Shown here piece by piece: positions 13,823 through 20,526 of a stretch of DNA of 26,854 bases; position 1 is the stretch's first letter; the number at the start of each line of letters is the position of its first letter. Made by a program: the position numbers and the translations under genes. The notes under the pieces are model-generated. The model did not search any database, was not told the DNA's origin, and was given only the letters and a program-made list of their open reading frames with translations. Origin of the DNA: a virus; IMG/VR virus record IMGVR_UViG_3300030419_003143, positions 1 through 26,854 of that record; one strand, 5' to 3'.

Positions 13823-13936
13823 ATGTTATTTTTATTTATATTATTATTAGTTATATGTTTAAGTATTGGTAGTGCTATAGGTTCTTTATTTCCACCGCTT
13901 TGGAATTGGAAAAAATATATAAGGGAGAATGTTTAA
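13823..13936 (+). CDS. 37-residue mini membrane protein
   Basis: TAGGAGAAAG precedes ATG 13823. Residues 1-25 are hydrophobic (MLFLFILLLVICLSIGSAIG) and the tail has aromatic and basic residues (PPLWNWKKYIREN). The stop overlaps the next ATG (TAATG). Confidence 0.6.
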   Translation: MLFLFILLLVICLSIGSAIGSLFPPLWNWKKYIRENV

Positions 13937-14085
13937 TGGATACTTGTAGTATATGTAATTCAGAGTTTGAAGGTTTTGGTAACAACGCTGAACCTATTAA
14001 TAGTGGTAGGTGTTGTGATGATTGTAATTGGAGTTTAGTTATTCCAGCAAGAATAGGGGAGTTAGATTGTAACGAATTATATTAA
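13936..14085 (+). CDS. 49-residue zinc-finger-like protein
   Basis: ATG 13936 sits in a TAATG overlap with GGGAGA ahead. CSIC at residues 4-7 and CCDDC at 28-32 give two cysteine knuckles separated by a GFGNNAEPINSG loop. Small proteins of this form, with CxxC and NAxPI(N/S)xGxCCxxCN, recur in phages. Probably a structural zinc module with a binding role. Confidence 0.7.
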   Translation: MDTCSICNSEFEGFGNNAEPINSGRCCDDCNWSLVIPARIGELDCNELY

Positions 14086-14098
14086 CAACTTAAAACTT

Positions 14099-14170
14099 GT
14101 TACAACTTGTTACAATTTAATTATATAAAAAGCTTGGCTTGTATAGGTATTTATCCCTATATTATAGTGT
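14099..14170 (+). promoter_or_regulatory. GTTACA-box promoter 6 (25-bp spacing)
   Basis: Boxes start at 14099 and 14109; TTGGCT at 14134 (25 bp after the second box start); TATATT at 14158-14163, spacer 18 bp. An ATG at 14172, close to the predicted 5' end, is in frame with the gene at 14196. Confidence 0.84.
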
Positions 14171-14195
14171 AATGAGAAAGGAAAAAAATAAAGAA

Positions 14196-14594
14196 ATGAC
14201 AGAATTAACTTTTGAAAATGTACCAGAAATGACTTATTGGAAAAACCCAAAAACAGGCACTATATTAAGTTTGGGTATTTATAGAGAAGAATGGAGTAAT
14301 CCAAATCCAAATCGTTGTAATTTGACTACTACTAACACAAGATACGAATTAAGTTATTACTACACTTGGGATGAGATAGTTGAGAAATTTGAGTATTTAG
14401 GTGAGTGTAATGATAATGATTATTATCTTAATGTTATTGCTAATAAAAACCTTTATTGGAGATACAGACAAGCTAAAAAGGGTTTACCAAGTAGATTAAG
14501 ATATATTAAAAATGGTGGTGATAGCAATATGGTAAAAAGGAGTGTTGAAGAATATACCACTTGGATAAACGATTTTGAAAGTAAATTTAATTAA
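14196..14594 (+). CDS. 132-residue protein, unknown function
   Basis: I start at ATG 14196 (MTELTFENVPEMTYWKNP), behind AAAGGAAAA; longer starts run into the promoter. The protein is rich in Tyr, Trp and Asn and is probably alpha-beta. No domain is recognised. It is the first gene of a four-gene operon in the GTTACA-box regulon. Confidence 0.65.
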   Translation: MTELTFENVPEMTYWKNPKTGTILSLGIYREEWSNPNPNRCNLTTTNTRYELSYYYTWDEIVEKFEYLGECNDNDYYLNVIANKNLYWRYRQAKKGLPSRLRYIKNGGDSNMVKRSVEEYTTWINDFESKFN

Positions 14595-14607
14595 AAAGGA
14601 ACTTTAA

Positions 14608-14997
14608 ATGATTAACGGAATTAAACCAAATATATCAAAGACAACACCAACTGAAAAGACACCTACGACAAATGGGTTGTCATTTGATGATGCTATGGAT
14701 AACTTACTTGAAAAGATACAAGAAGATTACGCTAAAAGATATGGCTCGAATCACAAACCATTTAAGAAACTTGACCTATCACTTAAATTTGGTAGAAAAT
14801 TTGTTAAGGTTATAGAAGGTAGTAGTGTGTGGGGATTTGTATCATTAGTTAATGGAGAACATAAAGGTGCACCAATCTTTGTTGGTTCAATTATGAAAGC
14901 TGCTGGTTGGAGAACACCTGCTAAACATAGTAGAGGTTCTATCTTTGATTCAGAGATGCATAAGAGTTTCTCTTGGACTGGCCCGAATTATTTGTAA
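14608..14997 (+). CDS. 129-residue phage protein, unknown function
   Basis: AAAAGGAAC precedes ATG 14608. The N-terminus is Thr/Pro-rich, then a helix (FDDAMDNLLEKIQEDYAKRY), a beta region (GRKFVKVIEGSSVWGFVSLV) and a conserved-looking end (KAAGWRTPAKHSRGSIFDSE). The last part resembles a small uncharacterised phage family I recall from T4-like marine phages, but I cannot name it. It is followed without a gap by the Smr gene. Confidence 0.68.
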   Translation: MINGIKPNISKTTPTEKTPTTNGLSFDDAMDNLLEKIQEDYAKRYGSNHKPFKKLDLSLKFGRKFVKVIEGSSVWGFVSLVNGEHKGAPIFVGSIMKAAGWRTPAKHSRGSIFDSEMHKSFSWTGPNYL

Positions 14998-15201
14998 GTG
15001 GCTACTAAACAATTAGATTTACACGGAGTTAAACACGAGGAGGCTGAACGACTTGTTGAAAACTTTGTATTATTAAATAAACCACCTTTAAAGATTATCA
15101 CAGGTAACTCTGATAAGATGAGGAATATTGTACAATCAATTTGTGGTAAACATGGGATATGTTACGAGCGTTGGGATTGGGGAGAGTTTACAATTTTTTA
15201 A
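14998..15201 (+). CDS. Smr-domain protein, minimal
   Basis: It starts with GTG immediately after the previous stop, with no clear Shine-Dalgarno, so it is probably coupled. LDLHG at residues 6-10 and LKIITGNS near 32-39 are the two signature blocks of the Smr fold found in MutS2 and free-standing SmrA/SmrB proteins, some of which nick DNA or RNA. At 67 residues it holds only the core domain. In a phage it could act on branched DNA or on mRNA on stalled ribosomes. Confidence 0.75.
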   Translation: MATKQLDLHGVKHEEAERLVENFVLLNKPPLKIITGNSDKMRNIVQSICGKHGICYERWDWGEFTIF

Positions 15202-15226
15202 ACAATAGATAGAAGGAATTATAATT

Positions 15227-15379
15227 ATGGATTTAAAACTTATTTTATATTTAGCAACATTAGTATTATGTATAGTTAATTATGTATTGATACTTTATTC
15301 TAACAAATGGGATTTTGGTAAAACGGAATGTGTTGGTTGGTTTATGGCTGTACTTGGTTGGTTTAACGCATTGATGTAA
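15227..15379 (+). CDS. 50-residue membrane protein with two segments
   Basis: AGAAGGAA precedes ATG 15227. Hydrophobic stretches at about residues 4-23 and 34-50 predict two membrane passes with a short loop (YSNKWDFGKTECVG). It is the last gene of the operon before the RNA elements and tRNAs. Confidence 0.62.
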   Translation: MDLKLILYLATLVLCIVNYVLILYSNKWDFGKTECVGWFMAVLGWFNALM

Positions 15380-15390
15380 TAACTATAATT

Positions 15391-15492
15391 GAATAGGGAT
15401 ACACAACGGACAAGGCTTTGGCATCGAAGTAGGTTTTGTATCCTTTGCGGTGGAACTGGAAGATGGTGAGTGGTTGACCAGTATCCCTATTC
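15391..15492 (+). ncRNA. Structured element able to form two exclusive folds
   Basis: GAATAGGGATAC (15391-15402) is a perfect 12-bp inverted repeat of GTATCCCTATTC (15481-15492). The same left arm can instead pair with GTTTTGTATCC inside the element (GGATACACAAC at 15396-15406 with about 15433-15443, one mismatch). In that fold ACTGG/CCAGT closes a second hairpin and the right arm is free. It lies just after a gene and 6 bp before tRNA-Arg. It lacks tRNA D- and T-arm signals. It may be a switch, a processing signal or a separate small RNA. Confidence 0.6.
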
Positions 15493-15498
15493 TACTTT

Positions 15499-15572
15499 GC
15501 CCTCATAGCTCAGCTGGATAGAGCAACAGACTTCTAATCTGTAGGTCAATGGTTCGAATCCATTTGAGGGTA
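15499..15572 (+). tRNA. tRNA-Arg (anticodon UCU)
   Basis: A full cloverleaf: acceptor GCCCTCA/TGAGGGT (first pair G-T), D stem GCTC/GAGC, anticodon stem ACAGA/TCTGT with loop CTTCTAA, T stem AATGG/CCATT with loop TTCGAAT. The anticodon TCT reads AGA, the main arginine codon of most genes here. The 3' CCA is not encoded. Confidence 0.95.
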
Positions 15573-15576
15573 CAAA

Positions 15577-15649
15577 CGAGATGTAGCTCATTAGGTAGAG
15601 CAGTGGCCTTTTAAGCCATTGGTAATAGGTTCGATTCCTATCATCTCGA
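15577..15649 (+). tRNA. tRNA-Lys (anticodon UUU)
   Basis: A full cloverleaf: acceptor CGAGATG/CATCTCG, D stem GCTC/GAGC, anticodon stem GTGGC/GCCAT with loop CTTTTAA, T stem ATAGG/CCTAT with loop TTCGATT. It reads AAA and AAG; AAA is very frequent in this DNA. CCA is not encoded. Confidence 0.95.
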
Positions 15650-15788
15650 CAATAAGTAAAAATAAATTATTGGTTTTAATAATTTAATATATACTTATAA
15701 AGTAGATGTAAGTAAAATTACATTTCAATAATGTCTGTTTAATCACAGATAAAAATAAACTTAAAAATAAAAATAGGAGGACAATAAC

Positions 15789-16925
15789 ATGTCTACTAAT
15801 AACACATACGATTTTAATCGTGCCGCCAAGTCTGATGATTCCATCAGTAATTCATTCACAAAAGAACATCTTAAAATAGCAGAAAGTAATTTCTCACATA
15901 TTCAAGAAAATTGGGCTAATGGAATATTAAAAAATGACTATGAACATATTCAACTTAAAAAAACAAATCCACAAATAATAAAAAGAGAATATGTAAAGTT
16001 TGATTCAAATGGAACAAGATATCAACTCGCAAGGGTTGGTGGTCGTAATCCTAAAATTAATGACATAGGTATAAGTCTTAGTGATAGAGGATACATTTTA
16101 ACAGAACCAATGCCAATCTTATTTTACAATAATGATGAAAGTTATAATATCATAACGGGTATGACCAGAGATTATTGGTTAGACCAATATAATTTTGACA
16201 ATATGATAGCTTATGTATATGAAGCTAAACCTGGTGCAACTGAAGATGGAATAAAAAAGAATTTATCTGAAGCAGGTATCTATACAAATCCTAAAAATCC
16301 ACCAAGTGCTTCGGCTACACAAGCTGATATAATACAATATGGTGTTAAAGCTTGTGATAAAAAATGGATTCCAATATCTAATGTTTCAGAAGGTAAAGCT
16401 TATGACCTAATTAAAAAAGGTATTAAAAAAATGGTTAAACAAGCTGGATTGGGAGATAGAAAATTATCTTTTTGTGTACAAGCTATTTTAAATCAAGCGA
16501 AACATTATCAAGGTAGTGTGGTTTTACCATTCAATAATGATGATGCTAAAACATTTTTAATAGATAATAATTATAATAACATAAAAAATAAAATTAGATG
16601 GATAGTTAAATCATATGATATGCCCGAAGTGGCGATAGTCAGTGCTATTAAAGAAGCGGCACAATATCCCAATCATGAAGTTAGATTAGTTATTCATTGT
16701 GGTATATTAGGAGCTGATGCTAAAAATACATATGAAAAAAGAATGACTAAATTTTGGAATATGAAAGAAGGAATTTTAAATTCATTTCAACAAGTAATAT
16801 TTGATGGTCAATCTAAAAGTATAAAAAACTTTGTATTGTATGGTGGTGTACCACAAGTATCAAGTGAACACAATATGAAAAAAATAGTTAAATATAATCA
16901 ATTAGATGGTTCATTAAGTCAGTAG
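15789..16925 (+). CDS. ParB-like-domain protein
   Basis: Residues about 80-145 (NDIGISLSDRGYILTEPMPI, then YNIITGMTRDYWLDQ and IAYVYEA) resemble the ParB/Srx fold, in which a G-x-T-R segment binds nucleotide or DNA. The remaining 230 residues are helical and not recognised. The ribosome-binding site is near perfect (AGGAGGA at 15776-15782) after a long AT-rich leader, so it is probably made in quantity. ParB-like phage proteins serve as DNA-binding or nicking proteins. Hairpin 16938-16972 follows the gene. Confidence 0.62.
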   Translation: MSTNNTYDFNRAAKSDDSISNSFTKEHLKIAESNFSHIQENWANGILKNDYEHIQLKKTNPQIIKREYVKFDSNGTRYQLARVGGRNPKINDIGISLSDRGYILTEPMPILFYNNDESYNIITGMTRDYWLDQYNFDNMIAYVYEAKPGATEDGIKKNLSEAGIYTNPKNPPSASATQADIIQYGVKACDKKWIPISNVSEGKAYDLIKKGIKKMVKQAGLGDRKLSFCVQAILNQAKHYQGSVVLPFNNDDAKTFLIDNNYNNIKNKIRWIVKSYDMPEVAIVSAIKEAAQYPNHEVRLVIHCGILGADAKNTYEKRMTKFWNMKEGILNSFQQVIFDGQSKSIKNFVLYGGVPQVSSEHNMKKIVKYNQLDGSLSQ

Positions 16926-16937
16926 TAAAATAATGTT

Positions 16938-16972
16938 ATACGACCTATTGATAAAAAATCAGTAGGTCGTAT
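16938..16972 (+). terminator. 15-bp hairpin after the ParB-like gene
   Basis: Bases 16938-16952 pair with 16958-16972 (one T-G pair) around an AAAAA loop. There is no T-tract behind it, so it is either a terminator of a weak type, an RNA-stabilising hairpin, or an operator. Confidence 0.6.
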
Positions 16973-16986
16973 TATAAATAAAAAGC

Positions 16987-17022
16987 TTGTTTAATAATAT
17001 AAAAAGGTTGTATATTATAAAA
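16987..17022 (+). promoter_or_regulatory. Promoter predicted to give a leaderless mRNA
   Basis: TTGTTT (16987-16992) preceded by AAGC, 18 bp, TATATT (17011-17016). The ATG at 17022 is where transcription should start, and no Shine-Dalgarno lies in front. Confidence 0.68.
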
Positions 17023-17483
17023 TGCAAACATTCTTACCATACAAAGGTTTTGAGTTATCAGCTCAAACATTAGATTATAAAAGATTGGGTAAACAAAGAG
17101 TAGAAGCTTATCAGATTCTGAATGTTTTACTTGGTCGTGTAGAAACTACGGGTTGGATTAATCATCCCATCACAAAGATGTGGAAAGGTTATGAAAATGC
17201 TTTGAAGTTGTATACTAATACCATGATTGACGAGTGGGTATATCGTGGATATAATAATACAATGGTTAAAGAAGATATTGTAGGTAAAATAAAATATCCA
17301 CATTGGATAGGTTATGAGTTATTTCATTCATCACATCGAGCTAATTTATTGAGAAAGGATAAAGAGTTCTATTCAAAATATGTATGGAACGAAAATCCAT
17401 CTTCACCTTACGCTTGGTTTGATGTGGATAAAAAACAATGGTATTTACATATTGTGGATACTGGTATTAGGGAGTATGTATGA
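17022..17483 (+). CDS. MSMEG_6728-like / Pyr_excise-related protein
   Basis: The opening MQTFLPYKGFELSAQTLDYK, followed by RLGKQRVEAYQIL and later NHPITKMWKGYENAL and SSHRANLLRKD, matches a bacterial family annotated with the pyrimidine-dimer glycosylase group (MSMEG_6728 type). The 153-residue length is usual for the family. It overlaps denV by 4 bp, a neighbour with the same supposed activity, which supports a DNA repair role. The biochemical activity of this family is poorly established. The ATG at the predicted mRNA 5' end suggests leaderless translation. Confidence 0.78.
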   Translation: MQTFLPYKGFELSAQTLDYKRLGKQRVEAYQILNVLLGRVETTGWINHPITKMWKGYENALKLYTNTMIDEWVYRGYNNTMVKEDIVGKIKYPHWIGYELFHSSHRANLLRKDKEFYSKYVWNENPSSPYAWFDVDKKQWYLHIVDTGIREYV

Positions 17484-17893
17484 CAAGGATAAATATAATA
17501 GAACCTTCAGAACTAACAGACCAACATCTTATAGCTGAATATAGAGAGATAACAATGGTACCTGGTTCGTTAAAAAGAACTTTAGTTAGTAAAAGTGGTT
17601 ATCAAGAAAAGAAAGTACCTAAAAAATTTACATTGAACAATGGCCATGTTTATTTCTTTTATAATAAAGGTAAATATTTAGATGATAGATATAGACAATT
17701 AATTAAAGAAATGAAAAAAAGAGGCTTTAACCCTGACCCAAATAGAAAATTTCCTAAAGATATATTTAAGAATAATGGTTTATATAATGATTGGATTCCA
17801 ACTATTGAAGACCAAAAAATAATTAGACAAAGAATAGCTGAACGAATAGCTGCTAAACCAAATTGGTATAGGAAAACAGATGTGGTTAATTAA
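17480..17893 (+). CDS. denV: T4 endonuclease V-type pyrimidine dimer DNA glycosylase/AP lyase
   Basis: The protein starts MTRINIIEPSELTDQHLIAE, closely like T4 DenV, with the catalytic Thr2 (N-terminal amine after Met removal), Arg3, Arg22 and Glu23 in place. NNGHVYFFYNKGKYLDDRYR and the WY-containing end (KPNWYRKTD) also follow T4 DenV. At 137 residues it is the same size. T4 Arg26 is replaced by Met26, a difference at a DNA-contact position. It removes UV cyclobutane dimers by base excision, useful for a phage in sunlit water. It overlaps both neighbours (ATGA, and 14 bp downstream). Confidence 0.93.
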   Translation: MTRINIIEPSELTDQHLIAEYREITMVPGSLKRTLVSKSGYQEKKVPKKFTLNNGHVYFFYNKGKYLDDRYRQLIKEMKKRGFNPDPNRKFPKDIFKNNGLYNDWIPTIEDQKIIRQRIAERIAAKPNWYRKTDVVN

Positions 17894-18101
17894 TTGGATA
17901 TTATTAATAGGAAGTTACATATTTATAACTATAGTTATGTTATTCCAAGTAAAAGGTTGGTTTGGTTATATAGTCGGCACAATAACTTTAGTTGGTACAA
18001 TAGGTCTTATTTATCTATGGTCCACATGGCCCGAATCTCAATATACTCCAAAACAAGACTTGGTAAAGAAAAAACCAAAACGAGGGGGTAGATATTATTA
18101 A
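17880..18101 (+). CDS. 73-residue membrane protein with two segments
   Basis: Residues 2-22 and 27-48 are hydrophobic and the tail is basic (KQDLVKKKPKRGGRYY). AGGAAAACA lies before ATG 17880, inside denV. An overlapping ORF in another frame looks like a shadow. GAGGGGG near the end is the ribosome-binding site for the next gene. Unknown function. Confidence 0.63.
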   Translation: MWLINWILLIGSYIFITIVMLFQVKGWFGYIVGTITLVGTIGLIYLWSTWPESQYTPKQDLVKKKPKRGGRYY

Positions 18102-18280
18102 TGACAACACAAGAAAAAAAAGAAATGTTACCATACGCTTTATGGTTAAATTTATTTATAGGATTTTATAACTTATATCTATACGCACATAGTAGTTGGT
18201 GGTTTAATTTAATTATTGGTTCACTTAATATAGGTGTATGGGTATTTAATAGGAGAACAGCTTTTAAATTATGGAAGTAG
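18101..18280 (+). CDS. 59-residue membrane protein with two segments
   Basis: GAGGGGG (18082-18088) precedes ATG 18101, which overlaps the previous stop by one base. Segments at about residues 11-28 and 33-50 are hydrophobic and rich in Trp, Tyr and Asn. The product ends in a basic tail and overlaps the cysteine synthase gene by 10 bp. Confidence 0.63.
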   Translation: MTTQEKKEMLPYALWLNLFIGFYNLYLYAHSSWWFNLIIGSLNIGVWVFNRRTAFKLWK

Positions 18281-19140
18281 GAAAAACACCACTGATAAAA
18301 TTATCAGATAAATTATATGGTAAACTTGAAGCCGTCAATCCTGGTGGTTCAATAAAAGATAGACCTGTTAAATATATTTTAGACCACGCTGAAGAAAATG
18401 GATTACTTAAAAAAGGTGATACTATTGTAGAAGCTACAAGTGGTAACACAGGTATATCATTAGCTATGATGTGTGCAGAACGAGGATACAAATGTCAAAT
18501 TGTAATGCCATCGGATATGTCAGAAGAACGAAAGAAGATGTTAAAGTTTTTTGGCGCTAAACTAATAGAAGTTGACAAGGGTGATTTTGATAAAGCGATA
18601 GAATGGAAAAATATTTTAGTAAGAGAACAAAGATATTTCTCTTTGAATCAATTTGACAATCCATTAAATATTGAATGTCATAGAGAAACAACATGTAAAG
18701 AAATATTATTTGACACCATGTTAAAAGATTATGATTCGAACATATCAGCTTTTATTGGTGGAACTGGAACTGGTGGTACTTTAATGGGTATCCATCAGGG
18801 GTTTAGAGCTCACGGTATGAATACAAAGATTATAGCAGTAGAACCAGCTGAATCACCTGTAATGTCTGGTGGTGAAAAAGGACTTCATGGTATTCAAGGT
18901 ATTGGTGATGGCTCAAAGTTTTTAGTTGATTTAGATGTCGTAGATGAAGTGATAACTATATCCACAAATGAAGCTAAAATAAGAAGTAGAATGTTAGCGA
19001 GAGATAATGGTTTATTTGTTGGGATATCATCAGGAGCAAATGTATTAGCTGCTGAACAATGGATAGAAGAAAATAATCCTGATGGTATAGTAGTTACAAT
19101 TTTATGTGACAGAGGAGAAAGGTATTTTAGTGTCTATTAG
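18271..19140 (+). CDS. cysK: Cysteine synthase (O-acetylserine sulfhydrylase), PLP fold II
   Basis: The PLP lysine is K29 in NPGGSIKDRP, the phosphate- and substrate-binding loops are TSGNTG (56-61) and GGTGTGGT, and a late SSGAN block is present. The family joins sulfide to O-acetylserine to form cysteine. At 289 residues it is a little shorter than cellular CysK and ends with CDRGERYFS. It starts in GGAGAA context inside the previous gene. As a phage auxiliary gene it may supply cysteine or sulfur for the many cysteine-rich phage proteins, or support host sulfur metabolism during infection. CysK and CysM cannot be told apart here. Confidence 0.88.
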   Translation: MEVGKTPLIKLSDKLYGKLEAVNPGGSIKDRPVKYILDHAEENGLLKKGDTIVEATSGNTGISLAMMCAERGYKCQIVMPSDMSEERKKMLKFFGAKLIEVDKGDFDKAIEWKNILVREQRYFSLNQFDNPLNIECHRETTCKEILFDTMLKDYDSNISAFIGGTGTGGTLMGIHQGFRAHGMNTKIIAVEPAESPVMSGGEKGLHGIQGIGDGSKFLVDLDVVDEVITISTNEAKIRSRMLARDNGLFVGISSGANVLAAEQWIEENNPDGIVVTILCDRGERYFSVY

Positions 19141-19489
19141 TAATTACAAAGAAGAAAGACCATGGGGTTCATTTGAAAATTTACTTGATGAACCTTATTG
19201 TAAAGTAAAAAGAATAATTGTAAAACCAGGACAAAGATTAAGTTATCAGTATCATCACAAAAGAACTGAACATTGGGTTATAGTTCAAGGTGATGCTATA
19301 GTTACACTTGATGATGAGGAACATATATTTACAGAAGGTATGGTGGTAGAAATACCTGTAACGACTAAACATAGAGTTGAAAATAAATTTGATAAGAATT
19401 TAATATTCATCGAAACTCAAACAGGAACATATTTCGGAGAAGATGACATAGTGAGAATAGAAGATGACTACGGAAGAAATAATGAATGA
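19130..19489 (+). CDS. Cupin of the mannose-6-phosphate isomerase type II (ManC C-terminal) kind
   Basis: I choose GTG 19130 (MSISNYKEERPWGSFENLL), 7 bp after AAAGG and overlapping the cysteine synthase stop; a GTG at 19106 would add eight residues. PWGSF, GQRLSYQYHHKRTEHW and VTTKHRVEN are the conserved cupin blocks with the metal-binding His and Glu. It matches the isomerase domain of bifunctional GDP-mannose enzymes without the nucleotidyltransferase half. It may convert fructose-6-phosphate to mannose-6-phosphate and so belongs with the glycan genes at the left end. Confidence 0.85.
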   Translation: MSISNYKEERPWGSFENLLDEPYCKVKRIIVKPGQRLSYQYHHKRTEHWVIVQGDAIVTLDDEEHIFTEGMVVEIPVTTKHRVENKFDKNLIFIETQTGTYFGEDDIVRIEDDYGRNNE

Positions 19490-19839
19490 GGTTTAAAAAA
19501 GGAAATCGTTGGAGAGGTAGTAAAGGAAAAGTTAGATATAAGACTTGGCGTAAGAATGTGTTTGAACTAAATAAAAGAAAAGTCGGTCTATCTAAATATT
19601 ATGTATGTGTTAAATGTAATAAAAAAAGAAAGACAACAAGAGTATTACACGCACATCACATATTCAGTTGGGATAAGTTCGAAGATAAAAGATACGATAG
19701 AAATAACGGCGTTGTTCTATGTATTAAATGTCATAATGGATTTCACAGAAAATATAAATACGAAGCTCTCGATAAACCCAACTTACTGCTTGAATATCTC
19801 GGTGATAACAAAGCTGTAAAAGATTATATAAATGGGTAA
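19486..19839 (+). CDS. HNH endonuclease, small, free-standing
   Basis: CVKC at 41-44, LHAHHIFSW at 54-62, DRNNGVVLC at 71-79 and CIKCHNGFH at 79-87 make a complete HNH site with a zinc-binding CxxC...CxxC frame. The first 35 residues are basic and should contact DNA. It overlaps the cupin gene by 4 bp. Such genes in phages are often selfish homing nucleases without intron, or packaging-related nickases; position alone does not decide. Confidence 0.85.
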   Translation: MRFKKGNRWRGSKGKVRYKTWRKNVFELNKRKVGLSKYYVCVKCNKKRKTTRVLHAHHIFSWDKFEDKRYDRNNGVVLCIKCHNGFHRKYKYEALDKPNLLLEYLGDNKAVKDYING

Positions 19840-19912
19840 ATGTATATATACTCACAAAAAAAAATTTCAAAATTTTCTTCTTTACTTTTTTAGAGGTTTC
19901 GTTTTTTTAATA

Positions 19913-19930
19913 ACTATTTATAGTAAAGAG
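19913..19930 (+). promoter_or_regulatory. Second-class promoter element ACTATTTATAGTAAAGAG
   Basis: An 18-bp motif that recurs with one change at 26205-26222. It holds a -10-like TATAGT (19919-19924) and has no clear -35. It follows a T-rich segment GGTTTCGTTTTTTT, also shared with the other copy. It precedes the gene at 19965. Confidence 0.5.
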
Positions 19931-19964
19931 ATACAATAACAAGTGGGAGAAAGAGGTTAACTAT

Positions 19965-20525
19965 ATGGGTAAAAAACATAGAGTCAAGTACAGGATTATA
20001 CAAGAAACTCTTATGAGAGATTTAGTAGAATTTATAGATGAAATACAATTTGATGCTGCTAAAATAGATACTCCTGAAAATCATCACTTGATTAATTTAT
20101 GTAATTATTTAATATCATGTCTGATAAACGCTGATGGTTTTACTGAAGATTTTGGTAAAGACGATGATGAAGATAACATACATGATATTCCAGATGATGC
20201 TATTAAATGGGATTCTACTCCAACAGATTCTGTAGAATTTGAATTTAAATATTTGTCAGATGATGATTATGAAAAAATGATGAGTGAAGCTAGTAAAATA
20301 TTCAATAAGTATAATGATAAATACAGAGGTAAAACAAAAAGGGTAAATGGTAAAAGTAAAATATCACTTGAAAAATTTAAAAGAGAACTTTTAGCTGATA
20401 ATGATTTAACACCAGAAGAAAAGTTTGAGTTATATTATGATGAATATGATAAAAGGAAAAAGAAAAAAGGTTCATTAGATTCAATACTATTTGAATTAGG
20501 TATTAAAAAATCCAATAAAAAATAA
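19965..20525 (+). CDS. 186-residue charged protein, unknown function
   Basis: The first 60 residues form predicted helices (IIQETLMRDLVEFIDEIQFD), a very acidic loop follows (GKDDDEDNIHDIPDD), and the second half is helical with Lys/Glu patches. GGGAGAAAGAGG precedes ATG 19965. The gene stands between a second-class promoter element and the convergent minus-strand gene, whose end is one base away. Confidence 0.68.
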   Translation: MGKKHRVKYRIIQETLMRDLVEFIDEIQFDAAKIDTPENHHLINLCNYLISCLINADGFTEDFGKDDDEDNIHDIPDDAIKWDSTPTDSVEFEFKYLSDDDYEKMMSEASKIFNKYNDKYRGKTKRVNGKSKISLEKFKRELLADNDLTPEEKFELYYDEYDKRKKKKGSLDSILFELGIKKSNKK

Positions 20526-20526
20526 T

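Noticed and set aside
15391-15492. A third tRNA with GGGATAC/GTATCCC as acceptor stem.
   Set aside because: There is no GTTCRA T-loop or GCTC-type D stem, and the helix goes on to 12 bp.
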